Positions 1-6,461 are shown, counted from the stretch's first letter. The stretch: DNA of 7,465 nucleotides from Betaproteobacteria bacterium HGW-Betaproteobacteria-2 (GCA_002842255.1 PHCM01000070.1:1-7465), one strand, 5' to 3'. Made by a program: numbers and translations. The notes: generated from the letters alone by a model not told the origin.

Positions 1-75
1 CTTTTTCCAGATTCATGGCGATTCTCTATGACGTTTTAATGCTGGGAAGTTTAGAGGATTTTTGAGCTCACGGCA
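1..75. other. Left edge: possible start of the next minus-strand gene
   Basis: This short stretch lies downstream of the CYTH-CHAD gene. On the minus strand an ATG at 14-16, preceded about 6 bases upstream by a weak purine-rich AGAGA, opens a frame reading MNLEK before the window ends. On the plus strand one frame is open from the window edge to a TGA at 63-65, so a gene could equally end here and converge on the CYTH-CHAD gene. Neither fragment is long enough to identify, and no terminator hairpin with a T-run is obvious. Confidence 0.2.
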
Positions 76-1548
76 TCAGTTATGTCCAGATTTTTTCTGG
101 CGCACTTTCTCCCAGCAGGACTGCATCCGCAGCCAGGCGATTTGCGTGAGCTGGTTTGAGCGGCTGCCGATTTTCTCTGTCATGGTCTTCTTGATGTCGA
201 CAGGCAGGTTTCTGGTGATGCTGGCCAGCAGTTGTTTGCCGACACGCAGGTCATTCAACGTCCCCATCTGCTTCTGCAAGCGGATGATGGATTTGATGGA
301 GAGCTGCCCGAATTCGGACTGGTTGAAGAATTCCTGCATGTAGCGCAGGCGTTTGAAGCGGATTCTGGTGCGGTGCAGCTGTTCCTGGCTGAGTGTGTCG
401 AGCTTGGCTTGTTCCCAGGGCAGTTTGCGGTCGATGCGTTGTAGTCTTCGCTGCAGCAGCGTTTTGGCTGAGCGGCGGCCTTTCTCCAATTTTCTTGTGA
501 GTTCCGTGCCCAGACTCAGCAGCAATGCCTGATAACGCTGACTTTCAAACGCGTGTTTCAGTTTCAGATAGCTGGCATGCCGTTTTTTTTCGACCAGTGC
601 CTGCATTGCTTCGTGTTCCGGTGCTTGCGGCAGCAACTGCGGCAATGTTTCTGTTGCCAGTACATCCCAATTTCGCGCACTGCCCAGCTGTTGATTGAGC
701 CAGTCGAGTTCGGCGCGTATTGCCGGGTTTTTGAAGCCGAATAGCTGGAATGCGACCTTCAGGCGACGCACGGCAATGTGCATCTGATGTGTCGCTTCTA
801 CGTCAGCCTGCATCACCAGTTCCTGATTGGCCTGCATCTGGCGCAGGCACTCCAGTCCGATCGCCTGGAACGCGCTGGCGCTGGTGGACTTTGCCGGTAG
901 CCTGACAGCCTGGGCGTGCGAAGCAGCTGGCGTCGCTGGCTGGAAGTAACGATAGCCGCGTTCGGCCTTGCTGATGTTTTCAATCTGTAGCGGGATGGTT
1001 TGCTGTAGCAGTGTAGCCAGCTCGAACAGCCGCCAGGCTTCGCCCTTTTTCAGTTCCAGCTCGACTTCGCTGATAGGCTCCGATTTTGCACCAACTTCGA
1101 GCTGGCCCAGATCGAGTGCGACTTCGATCGCAGTACCGTCTTCGTAAGTCAGTTGCCACTCCGTGCGCTTGACGTCTGTCAGGAATATCGGCCGCAGGGC
1201 GTCGCGCAGGTTTTGGTCGGCAAAGATTTTCGCCAGCGAGGGTTCGGTGATTTTTGTGAAATCCGGATGGCCGTGGGCGATGATGTCTTCCCATTCCATG
1301 CGCTGGTGCAGGCCCGCCAATGAGTGACCGCTGCCTTTAACTGCCTGGAACCAGCGACCGGACATGCGCCGGACCCGCAGGCTGATTTTCTTTTTCAGCA
1401 GTTGCAGGTCAGGCGTGTCGTAGTAGACACTGACCAGTCTGCGCGTAATCGGCTTGTCTGTCAGATGCTGCCTGATGGCGGCATGGCGTCGCAGGCGCAG
1501 AACGTCTTTGGGGCTGATGCGGAGCTTGAGCTCTATCTCATTCTGCAT
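76..1548 (-). CDS. CYTH-CHAD domain protein (triphosphate tunnel phosphatase-like plus polyphosphate-binding domain)
   Basis: A 490-residue two-domain protein, probably cytosolic, with no signal peptide or membrane segment. Residues 1-205 form a CYTH domain. It opens with the metal-binding ExExK signature (E4, E6, K8), followed by basic substrate-binding positions in SLRVR (57-61) and K71, EWE (86-88), and an acidic EVELELK strand (161-167). Residues 222-490 form a CHAD domain with the usual blocks: HIAVRRLK (257-264), ARNWDVL (291-297), HRTRIRFKRLRY (392-403) and LQKQMGTLNDL (424-434). The architecture matches YgiF-like inorganic triphosphatases. CYTH enzymes hydrolyse triphosphates, and CHAD domains bind polyphosphate and can localise to its granules; the exact substrate here is not known. 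I chose the ATG at 1548 because the ExExK motif belongs at the extreme N-terminus. The frame could extend to a GTG at 1602, deeper inside the ParA gene. The chosen start overlaps the ParA stop by 11 bases and has no good ribosome site of its own, which suggests translational coupling. Confidence 0.9.
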   Translation of the reverse strand: MQNEIELKLRISPKDVLRLRRHAAIRQHLTDKPITRRLVSVYYDTPDLQLLKKKISLRVRRMSGRWFQAVKGSGHSLAGLHQRMEWEDIIAHGHPDFTKITEPSLAKIFADQNLRDALRPIFLTDVKRTEWQLTYEDGTAIEVALDLGQLEVGAKSEPISEVELELKKGEAWRLFELATLLQQTIPLQIENISKAERGYRYFQPATPAASHAQAVRLPAKSTSASAFQAIGLECLRQMQANQELVMQADVEATHQMHIAVRRLKVAFQLFGFKNPAIRAELDWLNQQLGSARNWDVLATETLPQLLPQAPEHEAMQALVEKKRHASYLKLKHAFESQRYQALLLSLGTELTRKLEKGRRSAKTLLQRRLQRIDRKLPWEQAKLDTLSQEQLHRTRIRFKRLRYMQEFFNQSEFGQLSIKSIIRLQKQMGTLNDLRVGKQLLASITRNLPVDIKKTMTEKIGSRSNQLTQIAWLRMQSCWEKVRQKKSGHN

Positions 1549-2173
1549 CTTGGTCGGCACTGACCAGCCAGTGCAGCAAAGGAGTCCATTGCTGGATGTC
1601 ACGCCTGACCAGGGATGGGCGCATGTCGAAGATGCTCATGCCCTGCTCGGCGGCTTGCATGTAGATTTGACCGTCGCGCAGATTGGTCATCACCGGAAAG
1701 CCCGCATTGTCCAGAAACTCTTGCAGTTTGATGGCGCTTTTGGTGCGAGGATCCACGCGCATGCCGACCATGGCGACGAAAGTGCGTTCCTTGCGGACGG
1801 CTTTTTCGGCTCGCAGGATATCAAGGAAGTCGTCGGTGGCGCCGATATCAAAGGCCGAAGGCTGGATCGGCACGACGATCCAGTCCGCTTTCTTGACGGC
1901 CTCGCTCAGCTTGTCGCCATGAATGCCGGCGGGTGCATCGATGATCGTCCACTCTGCGCTCATGCTGTCCGCGTGTTTGCCGCGGCCATCCAGACCGTGA
2001 ATCAGCGGCAGGGACTCATCGCGACGACTGAGCCAGGCAGTTGCAGATCTTTGTCTGTCCATATCTGACAATACGACGTGCCTGCCGCGGTTGGCAAAGT
2101 AACCGGCGAGATTGGTCGAGATGGTCGTTTTGCCGCTGCCACCTTTGGGGTTGGCGATCAGTATCGTTCTCAA
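1538..2173 (-). CDS. Small orphan ParA/MinD-family ATPase
   Basis: A 211-residue P-loop ATPase of the ParA/Soj type. The deviant Walker A box KGGSGKTT (10-17) carries the signature lysine K10 and the P-loop lysine K15. Walker A' is SDMD (36-39), and Walker B is WTIIDAP (75-81) with D79. There is no N-terminal helix-turn-helix, so it resembles the small type Ib or orphan ParA proteins that position plasmids, chemoreceptor arrays, carboxysomes or storage granules by moving over the nucleoid. No ParB gene or parS-like repeats are visible nearby, which argues against a chromosome or plasmid partition role. The partner is more likely encoded in the same operon: its stop codon overlaps the start of the CYTH-CHAD gene, and sixA lies 54 bases upstream. 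Translation begins at TTG, and there is no in-frame ATG close upstream. The ATPase family is certain; the cargo is unknown. Confidence 0.92.
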   Translation of the reverse strand: MRTILIANPKGGSGKTTISTNLAGYFANRGRHVVLSDMDRQRSATAWLSRRDESLPLIHGLDGRGKHADSMSAEWTIIDAPAGIHGDKLSEAVKKADWIVVPIQPSAFDIGATDDFLDILRAEKAVRKERTFVAMVGMRVDPRTKSAIKLQEFLDNAGFPVMTNLRDGQIYMQAAEQGMSIFDMRPSLVRRDIQQWTPLLHWLVSADQDAE

Positions 2174-2184
2174 ATGAATCCTCC
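2174..2184 (-). promoter_or_regulatory. Strong ribosome binding site fixing a TTG start for the ParA gene
   Basis: On the minus strand GGAGG (2180-2184) stands 6 bases before the TTG at 2171-2173. This near-ideal Shine-Dalgarno spacing is the reason for accepting TTG as the start. The P-loop begins at residue 10, where it normally lies in this family. Confidence 0.8.
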
Positions 2185-2227
2185 GGTTCTTTGCTGATTT
2201 TCTGGGTTTTCCTGCATTGTGTCTGCT

Positions 2228-2692
2228 TCAATGCGTGTTCAGCATGTCCGGGGACAGCACCGCGCGCAGCACCGTCTGCCTTTCATCGCCGCGCACGCGG
2301 CTGGTCAGCCACCATATTGCGCCTTTTTTGACGCTCCAGTAATCGGTTTTTCCGGTCAGCGCTTTGGCGGTTGCCATGCCGAGTGAGGGCTGATGGCCGA
2401 CGATCAGCACGGTTCCGTTTGCCCGCGGCCAGTTTGCGGCAGCCAATAGCTGGTCTGCCGAAGCTCCTGGTGCCAATGTCTCCAGCGTTGTGAAATCTTC
2501 CGTCAGTGCCTGTGCGGTCTGCTGGGTACGTGCGGCCGGGCTGACCAATACCAGCGTGTCGTCCGGTAGCTGCGGTTTGAGCCATGCCGCCATTTTTTCC
2601 GCCTGTTTTCGTCCCCGGCTGGTCAGTTCGCGCTCGATATCCGGGCTGGTGTCATGGGCTTCGGCGTGCCGCCACAAGATAAGGTTCATCAT
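2228..2692 (-). CDS. sixA: Phosphohistidine phosphatase SixA
   Basis: A 154-residue protein of the histidine phosphatase (phosphoglycerate mutase-like) superfamily, the usual size for SixA. The N-terminal LWRHAEA holds the catalytic R8 and H9 of the RH(G/A) motif. SPAARTQQT (51-59) supplies the second phosphate-binding arginine, R55, and VGHQPSLG (98-105) supplies the second catalytic histidine, H100. In enterobacteria SixA removes phosphate from histidines of phosphotransfer proteins such as ArcB and the nitrogen phosphotransferase system; the target here is unknown. Two adjacent ATG codons (2692 and 2689) can start it. The second gives MNLILWRHAEA, which fits the family better. It appears to be the first gene of the minus-strand sixA-parA-CYTH/CHAD unit, and no strong Shine-Dalgarno sequence precedes it. 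Confidence 0.9.
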   Translation of the reverse strand: MMNLILWRHAEAHDTSPDIERELTSRGRKQAEKMAAWLKPQLPDDTLVLVSPAARTQQTAQALTEDFTTLETLAPGASADQLLAAANWPRANGTVLIVGHQPSLGMATAKALTGKTDYWSVKKGAIWWLTSRVRGDERQTVLRAVLSPDMLNTH

Positions 2693-2719
2693 ATGAAACG
2701 TGGGTGTCCATTCGGATGC

Positions 2720-2777
2720 GTGACAATTTCAATAGGCTATCTTAGCGGTCATATAGTTCGAGCGAAAGTGACAATTT
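2720..2777. repeat. 10-base direct repeat GTGACAATTT (two copies)
   Basis: Identical copies at 2720-2729 and 2768-2777, starting 48 bases apart, lie inside the divergent intergenic region. The second continues as TGACAATTTTGTGA (2769-2782), an imperfect inverted repeat. Two identical sites in one short promoter region are a typical layout for a regulator binding at two places, but no known consensus is matched clearly. Confidence 0.5.
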
Positions 2778-2840
2778 TGTGAATCCGGCATGAATTTTCC
2801 GGTTTGATGAATGATTGCAGGTATTCAGTACCGGCCTGAA

Positions 2841-2852
2841 ATCCAGCTGGAT
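2841..2852. repeat. 12-base perfect palindrome just before the rpfE-like start
   Basis: ATCCAGCTGGAT is a perfect dyad ending two bases before the first possible ATG (2855). It could be an operator or could fold at the 5' end of the message. About two such palindromes are expected by chance in a window of this size, so only its position makes it worth noting. Confidence 0.35.
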
Positions 2853-2854
2853 AG

Positions 2855-3880
2855 ATGGTATATTTCAGCCAACCCATAAATATTATGAAGTCAGCTGTGC
2901 ACCTCCACCTCTTTATCCCGCAAGCCTTACTTGCGCAGGTTTTTCAGCTCGGCCGTGATTCCGCGCTTGCCGGATTGCTGGCAAAGGCGCATCTGGAACA
3001 GTTGAACGGCAGCCTGGAAAGTTTGCTATGCCGTCAGGCCGGGATTGATGAGGATCCTGGTAAGGAAGAAAACGATCCGCTGCCGATTGCGGCCATCTCT
3101 TATCTGGGCGAGGAGAAGCCGGCGGAAGTTCCGGCCGGGGCAGGTTATTTTCTGTTTGCCGATCCCGTGCATCTGCTGCTGCAGCGTGATTCGTTTTCTC
3201 TGTCGGCGCCGGTGCCGATGGCGCTGACGGCGGATGAAACTGCAAGCCTGCTTGATTCCCTGAACCGGCATTTTGCCTCGGATGGCCTGCGTTTCATCGC
3301 CGAGGCATCCGGTCACTGGTATCTTCAACTGGCGGAATCGCCCTCCATTGTTACCCATTATCCGGGCCTGGCCCTCGATCGCGACATCCAGGCCTTTTTG
3401 CCGCGGGGTTCTGGCGCAGCGCGCTGGCATCAGCTGGGCAATGAGATCCAGATGTTGTTGCATGGCCATGCCGTCAATCAACGCAGGGAAAGCCTCGGGC
3501 AAGCTGCATGCAACAGCCTGTGGTTCTGGGGCAGCGGCAAGCTGCCGCAAAAGCGGACTGCGATGTCGATCCGGGCTTATGGTGCCATGCCATTGCTGAA
3601 AGGTTTGGGCCGGCTGGGTGGCATCGAATGTACCGACTTGCCGCGCGACTTTTCCGCATTGAGTGGCCGCAAGCAAACCTGGGTGCAACTGGATACATCC
3701 GCAAACATCGAGGGTGACTGGTTCCGGCCGGCGGCAGATGCGCTCAGGCGTGGAAAATTGTGTCGTCTGCAGTTGAGCTTTGCCGTCAACGGCAAGCTGC
3801 TGAGTGCGACTTTGCGCCGGCGCGATCTCTTCAAACTCTGGCGCAAGCGCCTTCCATTGAATACCTATTTTGAGGCATGA
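2855..3880 (+). CDS. RpfE-like conserved protein encoded upstream of recJ
   Basis: A 341-residue protein that I recognise as the conserved RpfE-type family, sometimes labelled a phosphoglycerate mutase-like or regulatory protein, which commonly sits next to recJ in beta- and gammaproteobacteria. The recognisable blocks are FADPVHL (101-107) and the central stretch 182-228, with LPRG, ARWHQLGNEIQMLLH, HAVNQRRE and NSLWFWGSG. The C-terminus is basic (RRRDLFKLWRKR, 321-332). No signal peptide or transmembrane segment is evident. In Xanthomonas rpfE belongs to the rpf region, but the biochemical function is not established, and I see no catalytic site I could defend. The start is uncertain: ATG 2855 has only a weak GGA before it, while ATG 2885 (MKSAVHLHLFIP) starts where homologues usually begin but lacks a ribosome site. 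The stop codon directly abuts the recJ ATG, so the two genes are surely cotranscribed. Confidence 0.8.
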   Translation: MVYFSQPINIMKSAVHLHLFIPQALLAQVFQLGRDSALAGLLAKAHLEQLNGSLESLLCRQAGIDEDPGKEENDPLPIAAISYLGEEKPAEVPAGAGYFLFADPVHLLLQRDSFSLSAPVPMALTADETASLLDSLNRHFASDGLRFIAEASGHWYLQLAESPSIVTHYPGLALDRDIQAFLPRGSGAARWHQLGNEIQMLLHGHAVNQRRESLGQAACNSLWFWGSGKLPQKRTAMSIRAYGAMPLLKGLGRLGGIECTDLPRDFSALSGRKQTWVQLDTSANIEGDWFRPAADALRRGKLCRLQLSFAVNGKLLSATLRRRDLFKLWRKRLPLNTYFEA

Positions 3881-5575
3881 ATGACGACCGTTGTTACACG
3901 TGAATTCGATGAGGAAGCCATGGCCTGCTTGCTGGCATCCGGCCTGCCGAAGACGCTGGCGAGGATACTGGCTGCGCGCGGTATCCGGTCACCCGGTCAG
4001 CTGGAGGTTTCGCTGGCCGGCCTGATCCCGCCCGAGCGCCTGACTCACAACCAGCGCATGGCGCAGCTACTGGCGGATGTCATTGCCGACAACAAGCGCT
4101 TGCTGGTGGTCGGCGATTATGACGCCGATGGTGCGACGGCGACGGCGGTTGCCGTCCGTGGCCTGCGTAGTATGGGTGGGCAGGTGGACTTCCTGGTGCC
4201 CAACCGTTTCGAGTATGGCTATGGCCTGACACCGGAAATCGTCGCGCTGGCGGCCACGCGCAAGCCAGACGTCATCATTACCGTCGATAACGGTATCGCC
4301 AGCGTGGAAGGCGTTGATGCCGCCAATGCGCTGGGCATGCAGGTCTTGATCACCGATCACCACCTGCCGGGTGAACGCACGCCCGCTGCGGCCTGCATGA
4401 TCAATCCGAACCAGCATGGTTGTGATTTCCCCAGCAAGCATCTGGCTGGGGTCGGCGTAATTTTCTATGCCATGCTGGCTTTGCGCGCGGAATTGCGAAA
4501 TCGCGGCATTTTTGAAAACAGGGATGAGCCCAATCTGACCGGGTTGCTTGATATCGTCGCTCTGGGAACAGTGGCTGACCTGGTGCGGCTGGATGAAAAC
4601 AACCGCATTTTGGTCGAGCAGGGGTTGAGGCGTATACGGGCGGGCAGAGCCTGCCCTGGCATCAACGCATTGCTCAAAGTTGCCGGCCGACAGTTGGAAA
4701 AAGTCACGGCGCAGGACCTGGGGTTCAGCGTGGGGCCGCGTTTGAATGCGGCCGGTCGTCTGGATGACATGTCGCTCGGGATTGCCTGCCTGCTGACGGA
4801 CAGTGAGAGCGAAGCCTTGCGCATGGCGCAGCAACTGCATGAACTGAATCAGGCGCGGCGCTCGATCGAGGCGGAGATGCAGGAGCTGGCCGGCATCGCC
4901 CTCGACGAGTTCGATCCGGCAGAACGCTACAGTTTGAGTCTTTATCATCCGGATTGGCATCAGGGCGTCATCGGCATCCTGGCTTCCAGAATCAAGGAAC
5001 GCCACCATCGCCCGGTGATTGCCTTCGCGCCCGCAGGTGACGGAATGCTCAAGGGGTCCGGCCGCTCCATCAGAAACCTGCACATGCGCGATGCGCTGGA
5101 TCTGGTCGCCAAACGCGAGCCGGATATCATCATGAAGTTCGGCGGGCATGCCATGGCGGCAGGCCTGACCATCATGGAAAGGGATTTCGAGCGTTTTGTA
5201 CAAGTGTTTGAAGAGGTGGTGGCGGAAAGCCTGTCCCCGGCCGACCTCGACGCGGTGATCGAAGTGGATGGTGCACTCAGCAACGAAGAGATGCATCTGC
5301 GAACTGCCGTGCTGTTGCAGCAACAGGTCTGGGGTCAGGGTTTCCCGCCGCCGGATTTCTTTGATGTGTTCGAGGTGCAAAACCAGCGTATCGTCGGTGA
5401 ACGCCATCTCAAGCTCAGTCTGCTCAAGGGTGGCAGGCAATACGACGCCATCTTTTTTCAGCAGCAGGAGTTGTTGCCATCGCCGGTGGCGCTGGTCTAC
5501 GAGTTGCAAGGCAATATGTATAACGGCAATGAAACCCTGCAGCTTCGCATCAAGCACTGGCAGGCGATTGATTAG
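3881..5575 (+). CDS. recJ: Single-stranded-DNA-specific exonuclease RecJ
   Basis: A 564-residue 5'-3' exonuclease on single-stranded DNA, acting in RecFOR recombination, mismatch repair and base excision repair in the cytoplasm. All motifs of the DHH phosphoesterase core are present: GDYDADG (78-84) and VDNG (135-138) with metal-binding aspartates, TDHHLPG (158-164), LLDIVALGTVADLV (222-235), GPRLNAAGRLDD (285-296), HPDWHQGVIGI (356-366) with ASRIKER, GSGRS (392-396) and the DHHA1-domain FGGHAMAAG (420-428). The C-terminal part, from about residue 440, fits the oligonucleotide-binding fold. The length is typical (E. coli RecJ is about 577). The ATG follows the stop codon of the RpfE-like gene with no gap, and GAGG (3872-3875), lying inside the last codons of that gene, is 5 bases before it. 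This supports both the start and translational coupling. No key residue is missing and the frame is intact. Confidence 0.97.
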   Translation: MTTVVTREFDEEAMACLLASGLPKTLARILAARGIRSPGQLEVSLAGLIPPERLTHNQRMAQLLADVIADNKRLLVVGDYDADGATATAVAVRGLRSMGGQVDFLVPNRFEYGYGLTPEIVALAATRKPDVIITVDNGIASVEGVDAANALGMQVLITDHHLPGERTPAAACMINPNQHGCDFPSKHLAGVGVIFYAMLALRAELRNRGIFENRDEPNLTGLLDIVALGTVADLVRLDENNRILVEQGLRRIRAGRACPGINALLKVAGRQLEKVTAQDLGFSVGPRLNAAGRLDDMSLGIACLLTDSESEALRMAQQLHELNQARRSIEAEMQELAGIALDEFDPAERYSLSLYHPDWHQGVIGILASRIKERHHRPVIAFAPAGDGMLKGSGRSIRNLHMRDALDLVAKREPDIIMKFGGHAMAAGLTIMERDFERFVQVFEEVVAESLSPADLDAVIEVDGALSNEEMHLRTAVLLQQQVWGQGFPPPDFFDVFEVQNQRIVGERHLKLSLLKGGRQYDAIFFQQQELLPSPVALVYELQGNMYNGNETLQLRIKHWQAID

Positions 5576-5597
5576 CTTTTTGTACGTGCTTAATTCA

Positions 5598-5627
5598 TTG
5601 ACCGTGGGGCATGCTGCACGGTAAAAT
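5598..5627 (+). promoter_or_regulatory. Sigma70-type promoter for tpiA
   Basis: A -35 box TTGACC (5598-5603, five of six consensus bases) and a -10 box TAAAAT (5622-5627, five of six) are separated by 18 bases. Transcription would start near 5634, only about 6 bases before the first possible tpiA ATG (5640) and about 18 before the next (5652). It is the best promoter in the window and lies in the 64-base gap between recJ and tpiA, so tpiA and its followers need not depend on read-through from recJ. Confidence 0.65.
5601..5622. promoter_or_regulatory. Operator-like dyad inside the tpiA promoter
   Basis: ACCGTG (5601-5606) and CACGGT (5617-5622) are perfect inverted repeats, and the central GCATGC (5609-5614) is palindromic about the same centre. 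Nine of eleven half-site positions are therefore symmetric over 22 bases. The dyad fills the spacer and touches both promoter boxes, where a repressor or an activator could act. There is no T-run after it, so it is not a classical terminator of recJ. The DNA-binding protein is unknown. Confidence 0.4.
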
Positions 5628-5639
5628 CCGGCAAAATTT

Positions 5640-6440
5640 ATGAGTACAAAAATGCGTCGTAAGCTGGTCGTCGGCAACTGGAAAATGCATGGTAGCTTGG
5701 CGCAGAATCAGGCCTTGATTACCGAAATCACGTCCGGTTTGCGTGATTTGAACAATGCCGATTTCGCCGTCTGCGTCCCGTCTCCCTATTTGTTTCAGGC
5801 GCAGTCGCTGTTGCAGGGAACCAATATTGCCTGGGGCGGCCAGAATGTCAGCCCGCATGAGTATGGTGCCTATACTGGCGCCGTTTCGGCCAGAATGCTG
5901 GCGGATTTTGGTTGCACCTACGTGCTGATCGGGCACTCCGAGCGTAGGGTGTTGATTCACGAAACCAATACCTCGGCCGCTGCCAGCTTCGGTATGGCGC
6001 TGAAGGCGGGATTGACGCCGATATTCTGTGTCGGTGAAACGTTGGAAGAGCGTGAGTCCGGAGTTTCCGAGGCGGTCGTTGCCAGTCAGATGATCGCGAT
6101 TCTGAATACGCTTGGCTTGGAGGTGTTGTCCAAGGCGGTGCAGTTGCGGGCGGTGATCGCTTATGAGCCTTCATGGGCAATCGGCACCGGCAGAACAGCG
6201 ACGCCGGAACAGGCGCAAGCCATGCATACCTTCATTCGCAGGCAGATTGCCGAGCGTGATGCGGATGTCGCAAACCGGGTGCGTATCCTCTATGGGGGTA
6301 GCGTAAATCCTTCAAATGCGTCACAATTGCTGGCTATGCCGGATATAGATGGTGGATTGATCGGGCGTTGTTCGTTGAATGCCAATGAATTTATTGCAAT
6401 ATGTCGCGCCGCTTCGGAAATCAGCACTCATGCTGGCTGA
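5640..6440 (+). CDS. tpiA: Triosephosphate isomerase
   Basis: A 266-residue (beta-alpha)8-barrel enzyme that interconverts dihydroxyacetone phosphate and glyceraldehyde 3-phosphate in glycolysis, gluconeogenesis and the Calvin cycle. The catalytic set is complete: K15 in GNWKM, H99 in IGHSERR, and the general base E176 in [11 protein letters not shown], followed by the flexible phosphate-gripping loop. YGGSV (218-222) gives further phosphate contacts. Odd point: the last phosphate loop reads GGLIGRCSL (238-246), where most family members have GG(L/F)(V/I)GGASL, so the usual second glycine is R243 and the alanine C244. Contacts there are through backbone amides, so activity is probably kept. 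The frame begins at ATG 5640, but ATG 5652 ([12 protein letters not shown]) is where many homologues start. Neither has a good Shine-Dalgarno sequence; the second has TGAG 7 bases upstream. secG follows after 21 bases, a common proteobacterial pairing. Confidence 0.97.
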   Translation: MSTKMRRKLVVGNWKMHGSLAQNQALITEITSGLRDLNNADFAVCVPSPYLFQAQSLLQGTNIAWGGQNVSPHEYGAYTGAVSARMLADFGCTYVLIGHSERRVLIHETNTSAAASFGMALKAGLTPIFCVGETLEERESGVSEAVVASQMIAILNTLGLEVLSKAVQLRAVIAYEPSWAIGTGRTATPEQAQAMHTFIRRQIAERDADVANRVRILYGGSVNPSNASQLLAMPDIDGGLIGRCSLNANEFIAICRAASEISTHAG

Positions 6441-6461
6441 TGGGCGGGAGATTAGGGAATT

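Larger units (their letters stand above)
2693..2854. promoter_or_regulatory. Divergent intergenic region between sixA and the rpfE-like gene
   Basis: These 162 bases separate genes read in opposite directions, so both transcription units should have promoters here. It is visibly richer in A and T than the flanking genes. A TATAGT (2752-2757), five of six matches to the -10 consensus, is the best plus-strand candidate, but no good -35 box lies 16-18 bases before it. GTGACA occurs twice (2720-2725, 2768-2773) as a possible -35, each without a convincing -10. I cannot assign a promoter firmly on either strand. Confidence 0.45.

Noticed and set aside
1454..2068. Plus-strand open frame (204 codons) opposite the ParA and CYTH-CHAD genes
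   Set aside because: It is antisense to two well-supported genes, its protein has no family resemblance, and there is no ribosome site. It is a shadow.
1538..2173. ParA as part of a plasmid or chromosome partition (parABS) locus
   Set aside because: There is no ParB gene or parS-like repeat, the neighbours are chromosomal housekeeping genes, and no replication initiator is present.
3026..3688. Minus-strand open frame (220 codons) opposite the RpfE-like gene
   Set aside because: It is antisense to a conserved-family protein, with Arg/Gln-rich composition and no motif.
5601..5622. Dyad after recJ considered as an intrinsic terminator
   Set aside because: No T-run follows it and it coincides with the spacer of a good promoter, so an operator or chance symmetry is more likely.
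4067..5677. Long open frame (536 codons) on the minus strand opposite recJ
   Set aside because: It lies antisense to a complete RecJ with all motifs, has no recognisable domain, and is rich in His, Gln and Arg as expected from reading GC-rich codons backwards. It is a shadow.
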